Notes: generated by a model not told the origin, from the letters alone. Shown: positions 11,757 through 23,629, numbered from the stretch's first letter. The stretch is DNA of 64,000 bases from Nomia melanderi (GCF_051020985.1 NC_134999.1:28739160-28803159), one strand, 5' to 3'. Made by a program: numbers and translations.

Positions 11757-11945
11757 CCTAACATCGTGCTAAATTTGGAAAGGGACACAGTTGTTTCGGG
11801 AACCATGAATTCAGACAGGAGGGATTCTGTTCGCCTTGTAGCTAGCAATCCTGTGAAAAATGGGAAAGCGATTGATGGGGCGGTCGATGATACGTTCCAG
11901 GAGGGCGAAAACAAAAACGATGATCCGCACGTAGGAAGTTGTTGA
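11757..11945 (+). CDS. Shawl: Candidate 3' exon of the Shaw-related channel (C-terminus)
   Basis: After AATGTAG a phase-0 frame runs 62 codons to TGA at 11943-11945, starting PNIVLNLERD and ending DDPHVGSC. Support: the phase fits exon d exactly, a stop lies immediately upstream in the same frame so the opening coincides with the acceptor, and the segment is clearly GC-richer than the DNA on both sides. The peptide is hydrophilic and acidic towards its end, as expected of a cytoplasmic Kv tail, but tails of this family are poorly conserved and I do not recognise this one. A donor-like CAC|GTAGGAAGT lies at 11931, twelve bases before the stop, so an isoform could splice out of this exon to one I cannot place. 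An open frame on the opposite strand (11642-11914) is its shadow. Confidence 0.55.
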   Translation, partial: PNIVLNLERDTVVSGTMNSDRRDSVRLVASNPVKNGKAIDGAVDDTFQEGENKNDDPHVGSC

Positions 11946-14900
11946 ACCCCTTCCTCCAGCTCATGTTATCAGGCCAGATAATGCGAAACCGGCGAAGATT
12001 ATATGCTTAGAATAATCGTCGAACTGATATTTAATATTTACAACGCAATTTTGTAACAGATCTAATAAAGATGATATAAAATTACAACTAGTAATGAATT
12101 GTATGTATGTTAACAAGTAAACATTATAGAATTAAAAATCTTCATAAATAAACAGTAATTCTGTGTAGATTTATAAGAGATTTATAAAATAAAGAAAAAT
12201 TTCTTCTTTTTCAATTATAGGTCAAAGTAGGAGAATCTAGAACAGAAACAAAATATTCAATGTTCATTTTCTGTTTGTGGCATTTTCTTATATCAAAGTT
12301 GGATAATTAAAATTATTTGTTAATAATTAATTATTATCCGTTAATAAATAGACAGTACGTTTATAATGTCGTACATGAAATTTAAGGAAAAGATACATTC
12401 AAAATTTAAAGTTTCAATGTGTACGTTATCCAAACATATGACTCTGTTTATTAATTCTGTACGCGATTGAATCTCAAAACCACTTAATTTGAAAAGCAAA
12501 TTTCTACGCTCTGCAGTTCACGAAATATTCCAAAAACATATTTCCAATCCTCAAATTTGAGGGCTGTTTCCACTCCTCCAACATGAACGACAGCTATTAC
12601 AAAAAAAAAACGCGTCAAATGCTTTTTCAAGAGTTATCGTGCATAAAGTTTATGGAAATCAGCGTGTACGGTTCAGTACGCTTTATAGTAGATTTAAAAA
12701 TATATTCTGAGACACAATCTTTGAAAAAATATTGTTTCAAATAATTCTTCCAATTTTTTGTAATTCAATATATTTAACTACTTTTAATGTTGAGAATTAT
12801 AGAAATTTATCACTTTATTTTCTTTAATTTACAAATTAAATTTACAAAATTAAAGTTCAGAGGCTAAAAAATTTTTCATAAAAAATTTCCACTGTCCATC
12901 TACAGTAAAATACTTTATAAAAATATCCGGTATAATTAAGCATATCAGAATGTATATAACTTATATATTTACAAAATAACATTTGATACAAATTACCAAA
13001 CAATTTTATTGGAACACCACTAATTTTACAAACTTGTTGTATTTAATTAATGATTATAATTACAGTAATTTTCACAATTATCCTCAGAATAGCAATTATG
13101 ATTCAAAATAGCACCATAACGAAATTTCATGAGAACTTAGTAGTTCAGTTAACTCCGAAAAGTTATTGTCATAAGAAAACACGTTAATATTAACAAAATA
13201 ACATTGTTTGTATTGTTATTGTATTAACAATATAACATTAACAATATAACGACGTACACAAAAGAACCGTCACATTTTAAAATACAATTACATCATTATC
13301 TAAATAAACACGTCAAGAATGATTAGAATCTATTTCTTGCATCACCCAATAATATTAAAACAAAATTTACGTCAATGTTCACCTACGATGGCCTTCGTAG
13401 ATTAAAGTTCACAGATTCCAGAATAATATAAAGACTAGAGGTGGTGCCCACGTCTCCGTATAACCGACCTATATAGAGAACACAGAGTGATCAATCGTGG
13501 TGGAATAAAAATGAAAGTAGGTGAGATGAAAGATAATAGCAGAACGTACGTTATACGTGCACACTGTCTTGAAATTATTCACATTTCGTCGTTGAATTCG
13601 ACGCAGAAGCTTTGTACTTTGTTTATATTTCGTTTAGTGACAGTGCGATTCTTAGCCCATTTCCCTTGAAATTATCCTTTCCTCCGGAATAAAAGTTCCT
13701 CTCCTTCTGCTTCTCTGCCTTCTTCTCTTGCTTCTGCACTTCCCTCCCCCGCACAATAATGTTCGATTCAATGGCGCACCTCGTATTTTACTGAGATTAC
13801 AATGGAAGGCGAATAGAACTTGATTCAGTATTTCCAGAGTTCGTTTCCTCCGAATGATCTCTCTGCCAGTATCTCCCTTCTTTCAAGTTTGTTGGAAATT
13901 ATGAGTACTTTCTTTTTCTTGATGCGGGACTTCGCGATGTTCGATCGTATTGCAGTGGAAATGTAAAAATAATGGGGACTTCGCAAGGCAATATGAAAGG
14001 TATGCGTTCCACGGAACTGAACATTGTTGAAATAAAGTTCTTACTGTAACTGTCCACTTGTCAATAATAATATTCGAATAAATTGGTAACTGAATTTATT
14101 ATGGCTTAGAAGCGAAGTATTGAACAATTTTTCATTAAAACCAATAAAACTGAGATAAAATTAATTTTCTATTTTCATTTTTGATTTTTACAAAATGACT
14201 AATTTGATAAGAAAAATTACTCATTAAAACCAGTGAATTTGCTTAAACTCCGTTTGAATATTAAAGATATACTGCGAAATGTAACTTTTATTAATTTAAA
14301 TGAATATTTACACTTTATAATTTTCAACAATGTGATATTTTTCGGAAAATATCCGTTTTCCAATGTTTAGCTTTGTATTATAATATTATGATTAACGCAT
14401 GCATTAAATATGCATTATGCACAAAATATGTAATATGCATATGATATACGTATACATATATAGGTACAAATATTCGCAGAATGAAAAATATGTTCGTAAA
14501 ATAATTTAATAACGGTACAATATTCTGTGTCTCGTTATATTACCTAATTTCTACCAAAATATGCACATCCGTAGTCTAATGAGTAATAATATAAATAAAC
14601 TATATTTTATTTATCATTCATGCATGACTAAAAGAGGACACAAAAAGAAGCCAAGCTATAACAAGTTACGTGCTTTCAAAGTTGGAGCTTTTTGAAAGAA
14701 TTGCATTGGTAGAATACTAAAATAAAGTGGTTAGAAAAGTAGAGTAACTCACAAAGGGCAGGAGTTTGATAGTGTATACATTTCCATAGTAAAAAGAGAG
14801 AATTGACTTATACAGATGGAACTTCAGATGAAACGAATATTAAATCATTCTACAAGGAAGCGTTTAAAAAAATACTACGAAAATGAAGATATGCAATGTA

Positions 14901-16262
14901 CCTGCTTATTTGAACATCATCAAGATGACAATTTTATAAATAATTGCAAACTAATATAGGAATATTTATTATGTAACAGATTAATTATAATCACTGGACT
15001 TAAATTGTATTGGGAAACTATGGGATTCTTTTAAATTTCATAAACGAATGCACGTAAAAATATATTTATCATATGTGTACGTACATATTACACTGTTTAA
15101 AAAATTCATCCATCGTAAATGTAATTATTTATTTATCTACTAAATATTTAACATTAAATTTATATTTTATTAATTGTCCGAATGAATATGTTACGATTCC
15201 TGTAATAAATCTGGTTAATATGAGTATTAGTCAATGTGATTAATAATAAGTAGTAATTACATGTATTGGTGAATAATAACAATTAGCAGTGAAGCTTGAT
15301 AAATTTAACAAAAATATGTTTCAAGACACTTACTACTTCATTCTTTATTAGATACATTATTTATACGATACATGTGATGAACTGATAAATTATTCACTTT
15401 CAACTTAAGAAATATGTAATACCGCATTCGCATAAAATATTATGGTAAACAGCCATAAAGCTGGTAAAACTTAAACAAATGGGAGATTAATTTATTACAT
15501 ACAAATATACAGGAAAACATTAAAAATCGTCTCTAGAAAAGAGCACATAATACACATATTTAAAAACAAATGCATTACGGATTGCATAAACTACGAAGAA
15601 TAAATCCATTCTCTTATAACATCAAATTAAAATGAATTTATTATAAAACAGTAAACCTACGCTCACACTAAATACATAATACTTCCTTCCTCAAATTACG
15701 AAACCAATGCAATGACTCTCGCGTCTAACAACCCTAACCGCAAGCTAAACCACGAAACAAACGATCATATAAGCAAAAACTATCTCAAAAACCTCATCGA
15801 AGACCATCCCAAAAATCAAATTCCATCGCGCACGTCTCAGTCCAGTCACGCAACTAATTCATTAAGCCGTCCCGCTCAAATCTCGTCTGCACGTGAACTC
15901 GAAACAATGCGTCCCGGCGAAATTCCCTCGAAGAAGCATCGGGTTCAGCGATAACGGACAGGCCCCGTCAATCGCAGGCGCTTCCTGCGCGTATTCCGTC
16001 CGAGTTTCCGCTGACCGAGCCCCGTCTTCGCCCTCCCTAGTTCAGACCGCAAGAGAAAACGCAGGAAAATAAAGGAAGCGAAGTGAAACTTTAATCACCG
16101 ATTCAAACGCGAGGAGATTCAGTGCCGCGGAGGCCGAACTAACGTAAGAAAGGGCGAATGCGGGGGCGGGCGACGTCAGGGCGCAAGCGTAAGGCATCGA
16201 CCGGTAGGGCAGTTTGCTCAGGGGCAGAGTGACAAGCCCGTCTCCTCTCTTTTCGCCCTTTA
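11946..16262. other. AT-rich tract, no gene seen
   Basis: Low-complexity AT-rich DNA between the channel and the MITE at 16263. A GC-richer island occupies about 15,830-16,260 and is open on both strands for short stretches, with no splice pattern or recognisable peptide. I see no exon. Confidence 0.6.
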
Positions 16263-16428
16263 GGCCCCCCATACACGTTGAAACTTGCGGCGATGCAGGC
16301 AAGCGATGGGTTTAAGTCTTTCAAGGTTTCATTATAGATGTTGCACCCGAACAAACAGTGAAAAAGGCTCAAACTCATTGTCTGTAGCGATGTCTGCGTC
16401 GCCGTAAGTTTTAACGTGTATGGCGGCC
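16263..16428. mobile_element. 166-bp TTAA MITE with GGCCGCCATACACG termini
   Basis: Left end GGCCCCCCATACACGTTGAA, right end on the other strand GGCCGCCATACACGTTAAAA. The inverted repeats run about 38-40 bp with a few mismatches. The right flank is TTAA (16429-16432) and the left flank TTTA (16259-16262), one change from TTAA. Open frames crossing it on the minus strand (16,042-16,474) are not genes. Confidence 0.78.
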
Positions 16429-16921
16429 TTAACGCGTTCGCTACCAGCATTTGTTTCAGTGGCGATCCCCTCAATTATCATATTTTATTCAATTCAGTGA
16501 ATCTTATAAATAACTTATTGAAACAAATGGAGCTAAAACTAGTCATTGAATCCCTAAATGTAATTTCGTAGCTCATAACTTTAACTAACTATGTTTATAG
16601 GAGTAATTTCATTTTCTTTATATAAAATATAGAATTACGGCCGTTACAAATATTGGTGGTGAATATGTTAATATGTAGGCTGCCACGAAAAACAGCGTTT
16701 TACGTATCAGTTATTCCTTTGTAGCGAAGGTAAAAAGGAACAATTATTAATTTTTAATTATTTGCTACTATAATTCTTACGTTACAGTGTCATGTTATTA
16801 TTAACGCTATTGAACATTTTTATTCGACATCAGTTGTCTCATGAATTAAAATTGTTTTCAAGTCGTTTCGAAATGTCGGCCCCATGGTACCACTGTCACA
16901 ACGGAAATATTAACTAATTAA

Positions 16922-17369
16922 CTAGCGTTTGATGATTATACAGGTCACCTTAAAACTCTAAATGGTGTTAACTTTTTTATGATGGGTTATTTATTTTTTT
17001 GGACATGTAATTCTTCGTTTCGTTTTAGTTTATCATTAGAATATGCAATGAGTGCATTTGGCCTCCATTTGACGAGTACACATTTCATTATTTGATTTTA
17101 TTGCGTGCACAATAAGAGATTTTTCAAACTAAATTCCCCACTAACGGATTAACTTGTTAGTTTGAAAAGTCTCCCGTTTTGCGCGTAATATAATGAAAAA
17201 ATGAAGTATGTACTTGTCAAACGCGGGACGAATACACCTAGGGTATATTTCAATGAAAAGCAAAAGAAAGAAGACTTAGATGTTTATCTGAAAAAAATAA
17301 AGAATTCATTGTTGAAAGAATTAGTATCATTTCAAGCTTTAAGATGACCCGTGTACTCGTCAAACGCAG
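16922..17369. mobile_element. Compound foldback element between TTAA sites
   Basis: 448 bp between TTAA at 16918-16921 and 17370-17373. The outer termini CTAGCGTTTGATGATTATAC and CTGCGTTTGACGAGTACACG (other strand) are inverted. Inside, a second inverted pair (about 17,077-17,140 and 17,159-17,225) repeats the terminal motif, with CATTTGACGAGTACACA facing a reversed CGTTTGACAAGTACA, and folds about a point near 17,150. Confidence 0.75.
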
Positions 17370-17381
17370 TTAACTGGTTCA

Positions 17382-17583
17382 CTCTTTGCGTACGAAGATT
17401 CTTTGAAATACACGAAACCTTCGGCGGATGAAGCTAAATTGTATATCAGTTGCTTAAACAATAGAAAGAAAGGAAAGTATGTGTTGATTTTTTTCTGTCC
17501 GAGCAATTGAATCATTTGTTTGCGACTTGGTATTCAAAATATGACAATTTCATCTCGCCGAAATGAAAATCATCCCTGAAGAG
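17382..17583 (+). mobile_element. MITE family B copy
   Basis: Begins CTCTTTGCGTACGAAGATT after a TTCA (mutated TTAA) and runs to TTAA at 17584-17587. It aligns with the copies at 522 and 23,143 (AATCATTTGTTTGCGACTTG). It lies 12 bp from the foldback element. Confidence 0.6.
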
Positions 17584-17739
17584 TTAAAGGCTTATGCAAA
17601 AAGCGACGTGATCTGGTTGCGGTGCTGCAGCGATTGTTTTTTAGTAACAGAGAAACAAAGTTCTTCTGTCTTGCGAAGAAAGCATAAGAGAACTTTACGT
17701 TTTTGTTCTTTCAAAATCGTACAGCGACGCGGGGATGGC

Positions 17740-18640
17740 TCATATGCATAGGCCTCTACTACACGCCTCTCACGTTAGCGTCATCGGTCCGCAAGCTAAA
17801 AGTGCACGGAGGCAAGGGGATTCCTCCACTCACGACGAGCCGCCTTAGCTTTCGACGCATAGTCTTATTAGCCTGATAATAACAAAGCAAGACCGAATGC
17901 AATGAACTGAAACGTGATGATAGAAAAGAGATCTCTCTAATCTCGCTTCCGTCCTGTGTTATCGCTGCGCACAAATGGCGACTACGCGTCGAAACCTGAG
18001 ACGGCCTGAATATCGCGAGTGAAAGGGTCCCCTTGCCTCCCCTGACTTCTCATCGCGAAGAATAACCGTCGACAATTTTCAGGCGGACTATACCGTGGGA
18101 TCGACAATTCCCATACCGCAATCGCCATGCGATCCCTAAGGGTGAACAAAAGGCACACAAGGATACCTACTACGATAAGACAAAGATGGTCCGTATAATA
18201 CGTGAGTATCCAAAATGTTGCGAACAATTGTCCTCATTGTCAGCCTGGACTACATAGTCCAGACTTCAGACGTAGTTTAGTCCAGATGTTTTACGGGGAC
18301 ACGGTCAAGGCACGGTGTCCCCCTTTCACGATTCTTCTCGACAACCCTATTAGAAGCGGCCGCGGCTTCCGGGATTCCCGCAATCTGCGTCTTCTATACG
18401 CTCCGTTCTGTTGATCTTCGACCCTTTGAGATTTGTCGACGCGGCGCGAACCGGTGTCTCCGGGCGCTCTTCGCGCGCTATCCGTCCGCTTTCTCTGTGG
18501 CTTGCCAGGGAATTGGGAGACTAGTTTGGGGACTTCGACGCGACAATCGGTGACACTGTGATTTGCGTGGGTTGCGATGAAATGTTTGATTTTGGTAGTT
18601 GTATCGCGGGTTTTGTGCCACTGTACCAAACGCAGTTGTT
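17740..18640. other. GC-richer, CpG-containing island of unknown role
   Basis: About 900 bp far richer in GC and CpG than the surroundings, densest at 18,340-18,560 (it includes GCGGCCGC). Open frames exist on both strands, but none has a recognisable peptide or a clear splice context. A promoter with 5' UTR for a minus-strand or non-coding transcript, or a conserved regulatory block, would both fit. A perfect hairpin CTGGACTA-CA-TAGTCCAG sits at 18,245-18,262. Confidence 0.35.
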
Positions 18641-20648
18641 TGAGACTTAGCACCTACTGCAAAAGGTTTTAGATGTTTTGGTGAGATTGTTATTTTATTT
18701 TGAATGTAACGAAAGTATTTAACGTTTTGTATTTTACATTGAGCAAAGTAAAGTATTTTTATGTGCGATTTTATTTAATATTGTAATGCAAGGTATATAT
18801 TATAGAGAGTTGATAATATTTCTTTTTTAATTTTGCTTATATTTTATGGGGATGGTGTGTATATTGAATTTAATGAGGTATTGCAAAGCTTTTAATAAAA
18901 TATTCTATGAAAACTGGCACTGAAACGAACGCTGGTAACGAAAAAGTTTTGAGTATTTTACGGTGATTTTCTGCAATTATTTCGTAAGAGCGATGCGTAA
19001 AAATGATATAAATAATATTGCAGTAAAATTTTGAGAAATCTGATGCAACTGAGTTTTAGTTGAATAAATATATTTCGAAAGGTCTAAAGTTACTAGTATA
19101 AAATTAAAAGAAATGATTTTTAGAGATTAAAGAAAGGAAACGATTGTACGTGATTGTTTCTTCGACTTTCCTATTACTTATTAAAATCTGTTACTTTTTA
19201 TGACAAAAATATATCTTGCACAACTAATTACGGCAATTAAAGTGCAATTAGAAACCAGAAATTCGCTGCTGTTTAAAAAACGGTGGCATATTCGTAAACT
19301 TAAAGGTAGGAGATGAATTTTGCATCTGACACCAATATGACTTCATTACTTGCGAAATCTAGAGCACGTTTCTAGGTTTTAGGTGGTATTAATTTTGTGG
19401 ATTAAGGCAAACAAGAGGCGAGATAACGCTGATCTCGATTCAAAATCCTTCCTTTTGTGAAGGAAGTACGATCTTGAACTTGAAGACCGCATTCTGTGAG
19501 AATATTCTCTCGTCCCTAATGACTGTCTGACTCTCAGTAATACTGCTTGAATTTACATTAATTGTATAACTAATGAGGTACGTGCGTACACTTACATCGA
19601 TCCACTAAGTGCACAACATTGTTCAATTAAACGTGTTAATGTGACTGTGTCAGAAATTACTTTCACTTGCATACAAAATAAGGAACATTTTTTATTGTTT
19701 CTAACGGAAATAAATATTAATAAACTAATAAATGTAGTTTCTTACGAAGTATATAGTATTTCAAACTATTAAAATTTAAAGTACTAAAAATGAAATAAAA
19801 TACGAGATAGTACTATAAAGTGCTGAAATATTTTGAATTTGTTAATTATTTGAAGGAGTAATTTCATATTTTCGCAAACAATATTTATTTTTGTATTAAT
19901 ATTCTATTGAAATATACATAACTAATATAACTAACTAACATTCTTCATACTAATAGTTAATTTCATAATAATTTGAATAATAAATCATTATTCGAAATAA
20001 TCGAACGTTATTTGGGAATGAATTATATTTAAAAATGAGATTTTGAAATTCATTAAAAATTTCTTAACGTATCCAACTTCAAATATATTTGTTTGTTATT
20101 TTCGTTGGAGTAATTACTCGTCATGTTAATTTGTTCTTTACATTTCTAAGAGCAAATACCTAACCACAGTATTCAAGTGATGTATGTATGTACATAGTCA
20201 CTGTGCAAAATGTCACATAAGATGTAATCATCCGGAAATACACGTTTCTGGTACACTTTGCTTCGCAATATTTCATCACCTCGTTTCGGCTGTGTACGAA
20301 AAAAGACGAAGTTGTTATTAATTAAGCGTGGACAAAGAAACCGCGTCATAAGTTCGAGCACTTAAGGACGAGGGTTCTTCGTACCGTGAACAATGTTGCT
20401 TACGTCGATTATTCAGCCGCGAACAAACGACAATCCATTTTCCCGGAGCTGTCAGTGACATCTTGTGTGTGGCGTGATGCTTAAGGAAGAAGGATGAAAG
20501 TTCTGACTTGTGTAAACACTCCGGATCATTCCTGAGTAAATAATTGAAGCGTAATGCGACACTCGGCGGCAGTGTCCTTGATTTTTAACGTTTCTAGGTC
20601 GAAATATCGAATAAAGTTACTCCGCAAATGGAACAAATTCTTCCTCTT
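18641..20648. other. AT-rich tract, no gene seen
   Basis: No exon, RNA gene or clear repeat was recognised. The segment at 20,170-20,600 is less AT-rich and less repetitive than its neighbours and may be conserved non-coding DNA. Confidence 0.5.
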
Positions 20649-20652
20649 TTAA

Positions 20653-20894
20653 CCCCTTGCCTTACGATGTATTTCTCAGCTATGATCCTTACAACTACTT
20701 TATTGTTAATAATTCATTGAAAATAAAAAAGATTCTAGATATATTCTGCGTCAACGTATGGTGTAAAATATAATGATTGATAAGAAAAGAATAATATTTA
20801 ATTTTAATTCACAATAATTCGGTAATATTTATGTTTGTTAATTTTTGCTTAAAATCTTCATCACGAGTCTTGCACGTTATTGCGAGACAGAGAG
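20653..20894 (+). mobile_element. MITE family A copy
   Basis: 242 bp between TTAA at 20649-20652 and 20895-20898. It starts CCCCTTGCCTTACGATG. The interior has the family tracts AATAATATTTAATTTTAATT and ATCTTCATCACGAGTC. Confidence 0.72.
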
Positions 20895-21900
20895 TTAATG
20901 TTTTATACATCAAACGTTTTGTACATCGATTACAAAGCAAAACGTTATACTGTTAGTCGTAGTAATCTCACCTGTAAGACATTTTATCTGTTTTGTAATT
21001 GTGATATATATATTCTTATGTTATTCTTGTTATGTTGCAGTTCTTATCCTTTTAATATTGAAACAGAAAACAACTGAATAAAAATTCGGCTAATAATATT
21101 CCAATATTTTTGAATACCACCTTGCAGAAATTAAAATAAAAAATATGGAAATTATTGTAAGTACAATATCTTTAAATTCGAAAGAATTAAATTGAATAAA
21201 TAACAGAAACAAGGATATACGTGTAGACAATATACGAAGAGGGTTTTTGACATAAGATTTGTTACAATATTAAATCATAGGAAATATGCTTATTTTAACT
21301 CTAAAGTATCTATCATTTGCTTTACTTCTCCATCCGATAATCATCCTTCTCAACGGATCTTTTTATTCCTAATTTTTAAATGCATTATCGTGACACTGTT
21401 TCTTTATATTCAAATTATATTAAAAAATAACTGTTAGTCGCCAACTGCAAGATCAGGTCTGCAAAGTGAATGGTTAAAAATTTTCCAGCAAAATTATATC
21501 AACATTTGAATAGCTCAAGCCGCAAGATGAGATCGACCGCTGTCGCATAGAAGCATAATCCTACGATGATGCAAAACCAGTAATCCACGTCTTTTATATT
21601 GAACAGCGCGTCTAAGTTTTATCAAAATTTCACGATACACGCCCGTATCGACAGCTGTCTGTGAATTTCAGCAGCACTGTTTTTTATCTGACAAAAATCG
21701 GATAGAAATGCGAACTTCAAAGTCAGCGGGATTATTTATTGCAGCACATATAGAAAATTATTAATTTAATAATAACAATAAATAGTTGTCACTTACATAA
21801 TTATGAATTTCGGGAAAGATGAGGAACTATATTGTTGCAATTCGGATGTTTTACTTTAATTGGTGATAATGAAAATGAAAAATAAATTACAGTTATATAT

Positions 21901-22025
21901 AATTTATATAAAATGAATTTGATATATAGTATAATTACATGTAGTACACATAATTTATATGAAATTAATTTTATATATTGTATAATTATATATACTATAC
22001 ATAATACATATAAAATAAATTAAAT
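21901..22025. repeat. 51-bp tandem repeat, about 2.5 units
   Basis: Units at 21,901-21,951 and 21,952-22,002, plus a partial third. Each begins AATTTATAT and contains a GTATAATTA core. Confidence 0.75.
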
Positions 22026-22067
22026 AAGAATTTTAGATAGACCTTAAAGAAACTTCGTCGATCGTTA

Positions 22068-22310
22068 TTAATCATAACTACCTAAAGACACCAACAGCCA
22101 CCATAAAAAATCAATATAAACCGAAAATCCATTCTGCGAAAACAGCAGAAGGTTTTCACAGCCCTCAATGCTTCTAAAATATTCAACAAGCTTTTCTGTC
22201 AGAATATCTACCAGATTACACACACACGCATACAATACCCACCAAATATACACAGGCACAGAAAGCATATGAATAAGAATATTTAATTTAAGATTATAAT
22301 CGGTATCCAA
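22068..22310 (-). other. Open frame in the left arm of an inverted duplication
   Basis: An 80-codon frame from MDTDYNLK to LGSYD. Its segment VDILTEKLVEYF matches GDTLAERVAEYF of the oppositely oriented frame at 22,430-22,738, and both then have a Cys at the same spacing. Several differences between the arms are third-position or conservative (for example EYF is encoded with TAT TTT in one and TAC TTC in the other). This hints at past selection on protein, but no family is recognised and no splice or promoter signal supports a gene. A decayed duplicate or a foldback repeat is equally possible. Confidence 0.25.
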
Positions 22311-22428
22311 AAGAAAAAGCTATTTTATCCTTCTTTTTCATTTTGTATTTTCAGTCTTAATTTAGCTTAGTAATACATAAATATTGTCCGTATGTGGTTG
22401 AACTTTCTAACAAATACCGGACTGCGAG

Positions 22429-22560
22429 TATGTGGACTTTTGAACGAATACTCACTGTGTATGTGCAAACTTTTAAGCAAATATTGACTATGCTTGCGCA
22501 AACTTTTAAGTGGATACTCGTCATTCATCCCAGAACTTTTCAATGGGTATTCTCTGTTTA
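22429..22560 (+). repeat. 33-bp minisatellite, four clear units
   Basis: Units start at 22,429, 22,462, 22,495 and 22,528, each around an ACTTTT core. A degenerate fifth unit precedes them from about 22,396. Confidence 0.85.
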
Positions 22561-22738
22561 TGTATTGATTGATTATGCGAAATTTTCTGTGTACGTTTTC
22601 TGTTTATCTGGCGATACTCTGGCGGAAAGAGTCGCTGAATACTTCAGCAGTACCAAGTACTGTCAAACTTTCCACTGTTTTTATGAAGCAACTTTCGGTT
22701 CCAGTAATTGTCGGATTCTTTGTTCAGCTGTCTCATAG
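22430..22738 (+). other. Open frame with 11-residue tandem repeats, right arm of the duplication
   Basis: From ATG at 22,430 the frame runs 102 codons to TAG. It starts MW, followed by four 11-residue units (TFERILTVYVQ, TFKQILTMLAQ, TFKWILVIHPR, TFQWVFSVYVL), then a unique part with GDTLAERVAEYFSS matching the left arm. The frame is also open upstream to 22,394 without an ATG. The 33-bp unit length keeps the frame, and the hydrophobic-aromatic pattern is unlike a random AT-rich repeat. No domain is recognised. It may be a small orphan gene, a remnant, or a chance open minisatellite. Confidence 0.28.
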
Positions 22739-23142
22739 AGAAACGACTTTCCTGTTTCCTGGGATCCTAGGTCCAGATTTTTGAACGTTTGCAGCTACAG
22801 AAATTTAAGGTCGATGGTAATCTTATTATTTATGACCGTTATATTATTTTATCGTGTTGAATGATTTCTTAATCTATTTATTTACGATTTTTTCTTATTT
22901 GTTGTGTACAATTTCATATGAAATTTTTATATTCATTGTAAACTTGAATTAAAGATGATTCAAATTAACAGAATTACAATATGAAGCTAAAAACGATAAA
23001 TAAACGAATTTTCCACGTTTTTCAACTTATATTCTGTTAATTTCTTTTTATTTAACTCGTCTTTCAGAAAATTTAACGCACTATCAAACACAACAATGCT
23101 TCGTCTTCAATGACAAATTCTTAATTTATGTCTAACTATTAA

Positions 23143-23522
23143 CCCTTTGCAGACGAAGATTGCTCAAAGTATACAAAACCTTTCCAGGTTCTACCAAATT
23201 ACATACCGAATGCTTAACACGTTAAGCATGTCAGTGACTAATGATCGACGCTTCTAAATTACTTGAAAACAATCGTAATGCAAGGGTTGCAACGGCAAAT
23301 GATTAATAATTATCCCTGCTTTTCTTTGCTACAAAAGAATAACTCTACGGAAAAACAATGAAAATTTCCGTGGTGCTTAACATGTTAAATAATAGAAAAT
23401 AAAGAAGCTATATACTGATTTCTTGCTTGCCAACTACAATAGTTAAATCATTTGTTTGCAAATTAGTATTACAATCATGAAAGTTTGATCTCGACAAAAT
23501 GTCGACATTCGTCCAGAAATGA
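23143..23522 (+). mobile_element. MITE family B copy interrupted by a family C element
   Basis: Starts after TTAA at 23,139-23,142 (CCCTTTGCAGACGAAGATT) and ends before TTAA at 23,523-23,526, where the other strand reads TCATTTCTGGACGAATG. The two halves align with the 522 copy on both sides of the insert at 23,218-23,384. Confidence 0.72.
23218..23384. mobile_element. MITE family C copy, nested
   Basis: 167 bp between duplicated TTAA (23,214-23,217 and 23,385-23,388). Termini CACGTTAAGCATGTCAG and, on the other strand, CATGTTAAGCACCACGG. It shares TACAAAAGAATAACTCTACG-type sequence with the copy at 45,157. Confidence 0.78.
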
Positions 23523-23629
23523 TTAATGTGATTGTTTTCTATTACTAATAAAGCGTTTCCCATGGTAACTGACACACCAAACTATTTATTTTTCGAAATA
23601 CCGTGGCGTTCCATATTATAAGCTGCTCC

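Noticed and set aside
11642..11914. Minus-strand open frame
   Set aside because: Overlaps the phase-compatible candidate exon on the plus strand; no family match.
16042..16474. Two minus-strand open frames
   Set aside because: They run through a MITE inverted repeat and a GC-rich patch; no coherent protein.
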